This document shows, one piece after another, positions 5,458 to 6,486 of a DNA stretch of 6,486 nucleotides. The DNA comes from Flavobacteriales bacterium (lineage in GTDB: Bacteria; Bacteroidota; Bacteroidia; Flavobacteriales_D; Crocinitomicaceae), in NCBI GenBank assembly GCA_009926905.1, contig RFNX01000337.1, forward strand, positions 1 through 6,486, written 5' to 3'. The notes under the pieces were generated by a model. The model was not told the origin of the DNA. It was given only the letters and a program-made list of their open reading frames with translations, and did no database searches. The position numbers and the translations under genes are program-made. Each line of letters starts with the position of its first letter. Position 1 is the first letter of the stretch.

Positions 5458-6486
5458 ATGTCAAATAAAAACATTAAATATCTAAATAAATTGCAGCGAG
5501 TAAAAAGATTATCTCAGCCTGTGATTCATTTTTTGGATAAAACGCGCCTCTTACCTGTTTTTATTCCTCTGATAAATTGGTCGATGCGAAAAATGAAAAT
5601 AAAACGTCAATTTCAGAAAGATTTGAATTATCGATTAATTGGAAAAGCAGCAAAAAACACATTAAAACCGCTCGGAAATCAAAAAGAAAAAGTGATCATT
5701 ATTCCATTCTTATCCACTGGAAATAGCATTTTCTTACTTATTAATATTTTGATAGCTTACCGTTTTCAAAAAAAGGGATATAGAAGCATTTTTATCATAT
5801 GCGATAAATTTTTGCCCATTTGCACCAATGAACGCATTTTCAAAACAAGAGAAGAAGATGCGCATATTTGTAGTAATTGTTACGGTCCTTACCCCTATTT
5901 ATCAAAAATGATTGGAGCCGAATTTCTTAAACTTTCTGATTATTTCAAAGAACAAAACACAAATGAAATTGACAGAATTCTTGAAGATTTGAAATCAATT
6001 GATGACTGTAAATCATTTGTTTATAAAAACAAACCACTTGGTATTTATGCTGAAAAATCTGTTTTGCGTTTCTTCCTTACTGGAGAACTTCGTGAGAAAA
6101 AAGAGCATGTTGATGTTTATAGAAAATTCTTAAAAACACTCATTTATTTCTCAAGTTCATTCGAAGAAATTTTGGACTCAAAAGGAATTCAGCCAGAATT
6201 GATGTTGTTTTACAACGGAACATTATCAATTGAAACGTATATGCGTGAATTTTGCCAGCAGCGAAATATCGATTACGTGACACATGAAACGTATGTTGGC
6301 TCAAATTCTTGGGTTTATAAAAAAAACGGAGAGGTAATGAAACTCAATTGGGACGAGTACTTTGATGCATCTAAAATACTTAATACTGAAGAACAAAAAC
6401 AAGCACAGGAATTTATTGAAGGACTGCGTTACGGGAAGTTGATGTATGAAAAGCTGAATAATACAGTTCCACTTGACAATCGACTG
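5458..6486 (+). CDS. capsule/surface-carbohydrate transferase-like protein with Cys cluster, 3' end missing
   Basis: The frame opens with ATG three bases after the flippase stop and stays open for 343 codons to the window edge, so the C-terminus is missing. No signal peptide or membrane helix is evident; residues 1-60 are basic. A first Rossmann-like unit starts at KVIIIPFLSTGNSIFLL (78-94), with a conserved-looking STGN loop. It is followed by CDKFLPIC (115-122) and ICSNCY (137-142), a C-x6-C-x15-C-x2-C cluster that could bind a metal or be structural. A second unit has LMLFYNGTLSIETYMREF (247-264) and IDYVTHET (271-278). The NG...(about 20 residues)...HE pattern recalls the donor-binding half of KpsS/capsule-synthesis GT-B-like proteins. 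I read it as a probable glycosyltransferase or polysaccharide assembly protein acting on the lipid-linked glycan at the cytoplasmic face. The family assignment is tentative and no gene name is justified. Codon use matches its neighbours. Confidence 0.75.
   Translation, partial: MSNKNIKYLNKLQRVKRLSQPVIHFLDKTRLLPVFIPLINWSMRKMKIKRQFQKDLNYRLIGKAAKNTLKPLGNQKEKVIIIPFLSTGNSIFLLINILIAYRFQKKGYRSIFIICDKFLPICTNERIFKTREEDAHICSNCYGPYPYLSKMIGAEFLKLSDYFKEQNTNEIDRILEDLKSIDDCKSFVYKNKPLGIYAEKSVLRFFLTGELREKKEHVDVYRKFLKTLIYFSSSFEEILDSKGIQPELMLFYNGTLSIETYMREFCQQRNIDYVTHETYVGSNSWVYKKNGEVMKLNWDEYFDASKILNTEEQKQAQEFIEGLRYGKLMYEKLNNTVPLDNRL

Overview
The window is a dense, one-directional stretch of seven plus-strand genes from a surface-glycan biosynthesis locus. 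The base composition is AT-rich (about one third G+C by eye) and most starts lack a clear Shine-Dalgarno sequence. Together with the style of the proteins, this suggests a Bacteroidota bacterium, perhaps a flavobacterium-like one. That assignment is an inference: there is no rRNA or other phylogenetic marker here.

Layout. Bases 1-293 are the 3' end of a CMP-nonulosonate (sialic/legionaminic-type) cytidylyltransferase. After a 74-base gap without recognisable signals come three redox enzymes of the Gfo/Idh/MocA fold and one short-chain dehydrogenase, in the order Gfo/Idh (368-1288), SDR (1285-2022), Gfo/Idh (2027-3007), Gfo/Idh (3007-3945). Next is a MurJ/MviN-superfamily membrane flippase (3946-5454) that starts with TTG directly after the preceding stop codon. 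Last is the 5' part (343 codons, no stop) of a soluble protein that resembles capsule/surface-carbohydrate transferases and carries a four-cysteine cluster (5458 to the window end).

How the genes fit together. The first three genes correspond in family to PtmB (LegF), PtmF and PtmA of Campylobacter flagellin glycosylation, where they serve legionaminic acid formation. The simplest reading is that the locus makes a CMP-activated nonulosonic acid. Two further dehydrogenases may tailor that sugar or another one. The flippase would move a lipid-linked glycan across the inner membrane, and the last protein may transfer or assemble a sugar. From 368 to the end the junctions are 4-base overlap, 4-base gap, 1-base overlap, 0-base gap and 3-base gap, so this part almost certainly forms one transcription unit with translational coupling. 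No RNA gene, mobile element, CRISPR array or minus-strand gene is supported.

The points most worth checking are the paired atypical Gfo/Idh enzymes (one lacking the usual EKP proline), the flippase that keeps the MurJ layout but seems to have lost arginines needed for lipid II flipping, and the cysteine-cluster protein at the right edge.
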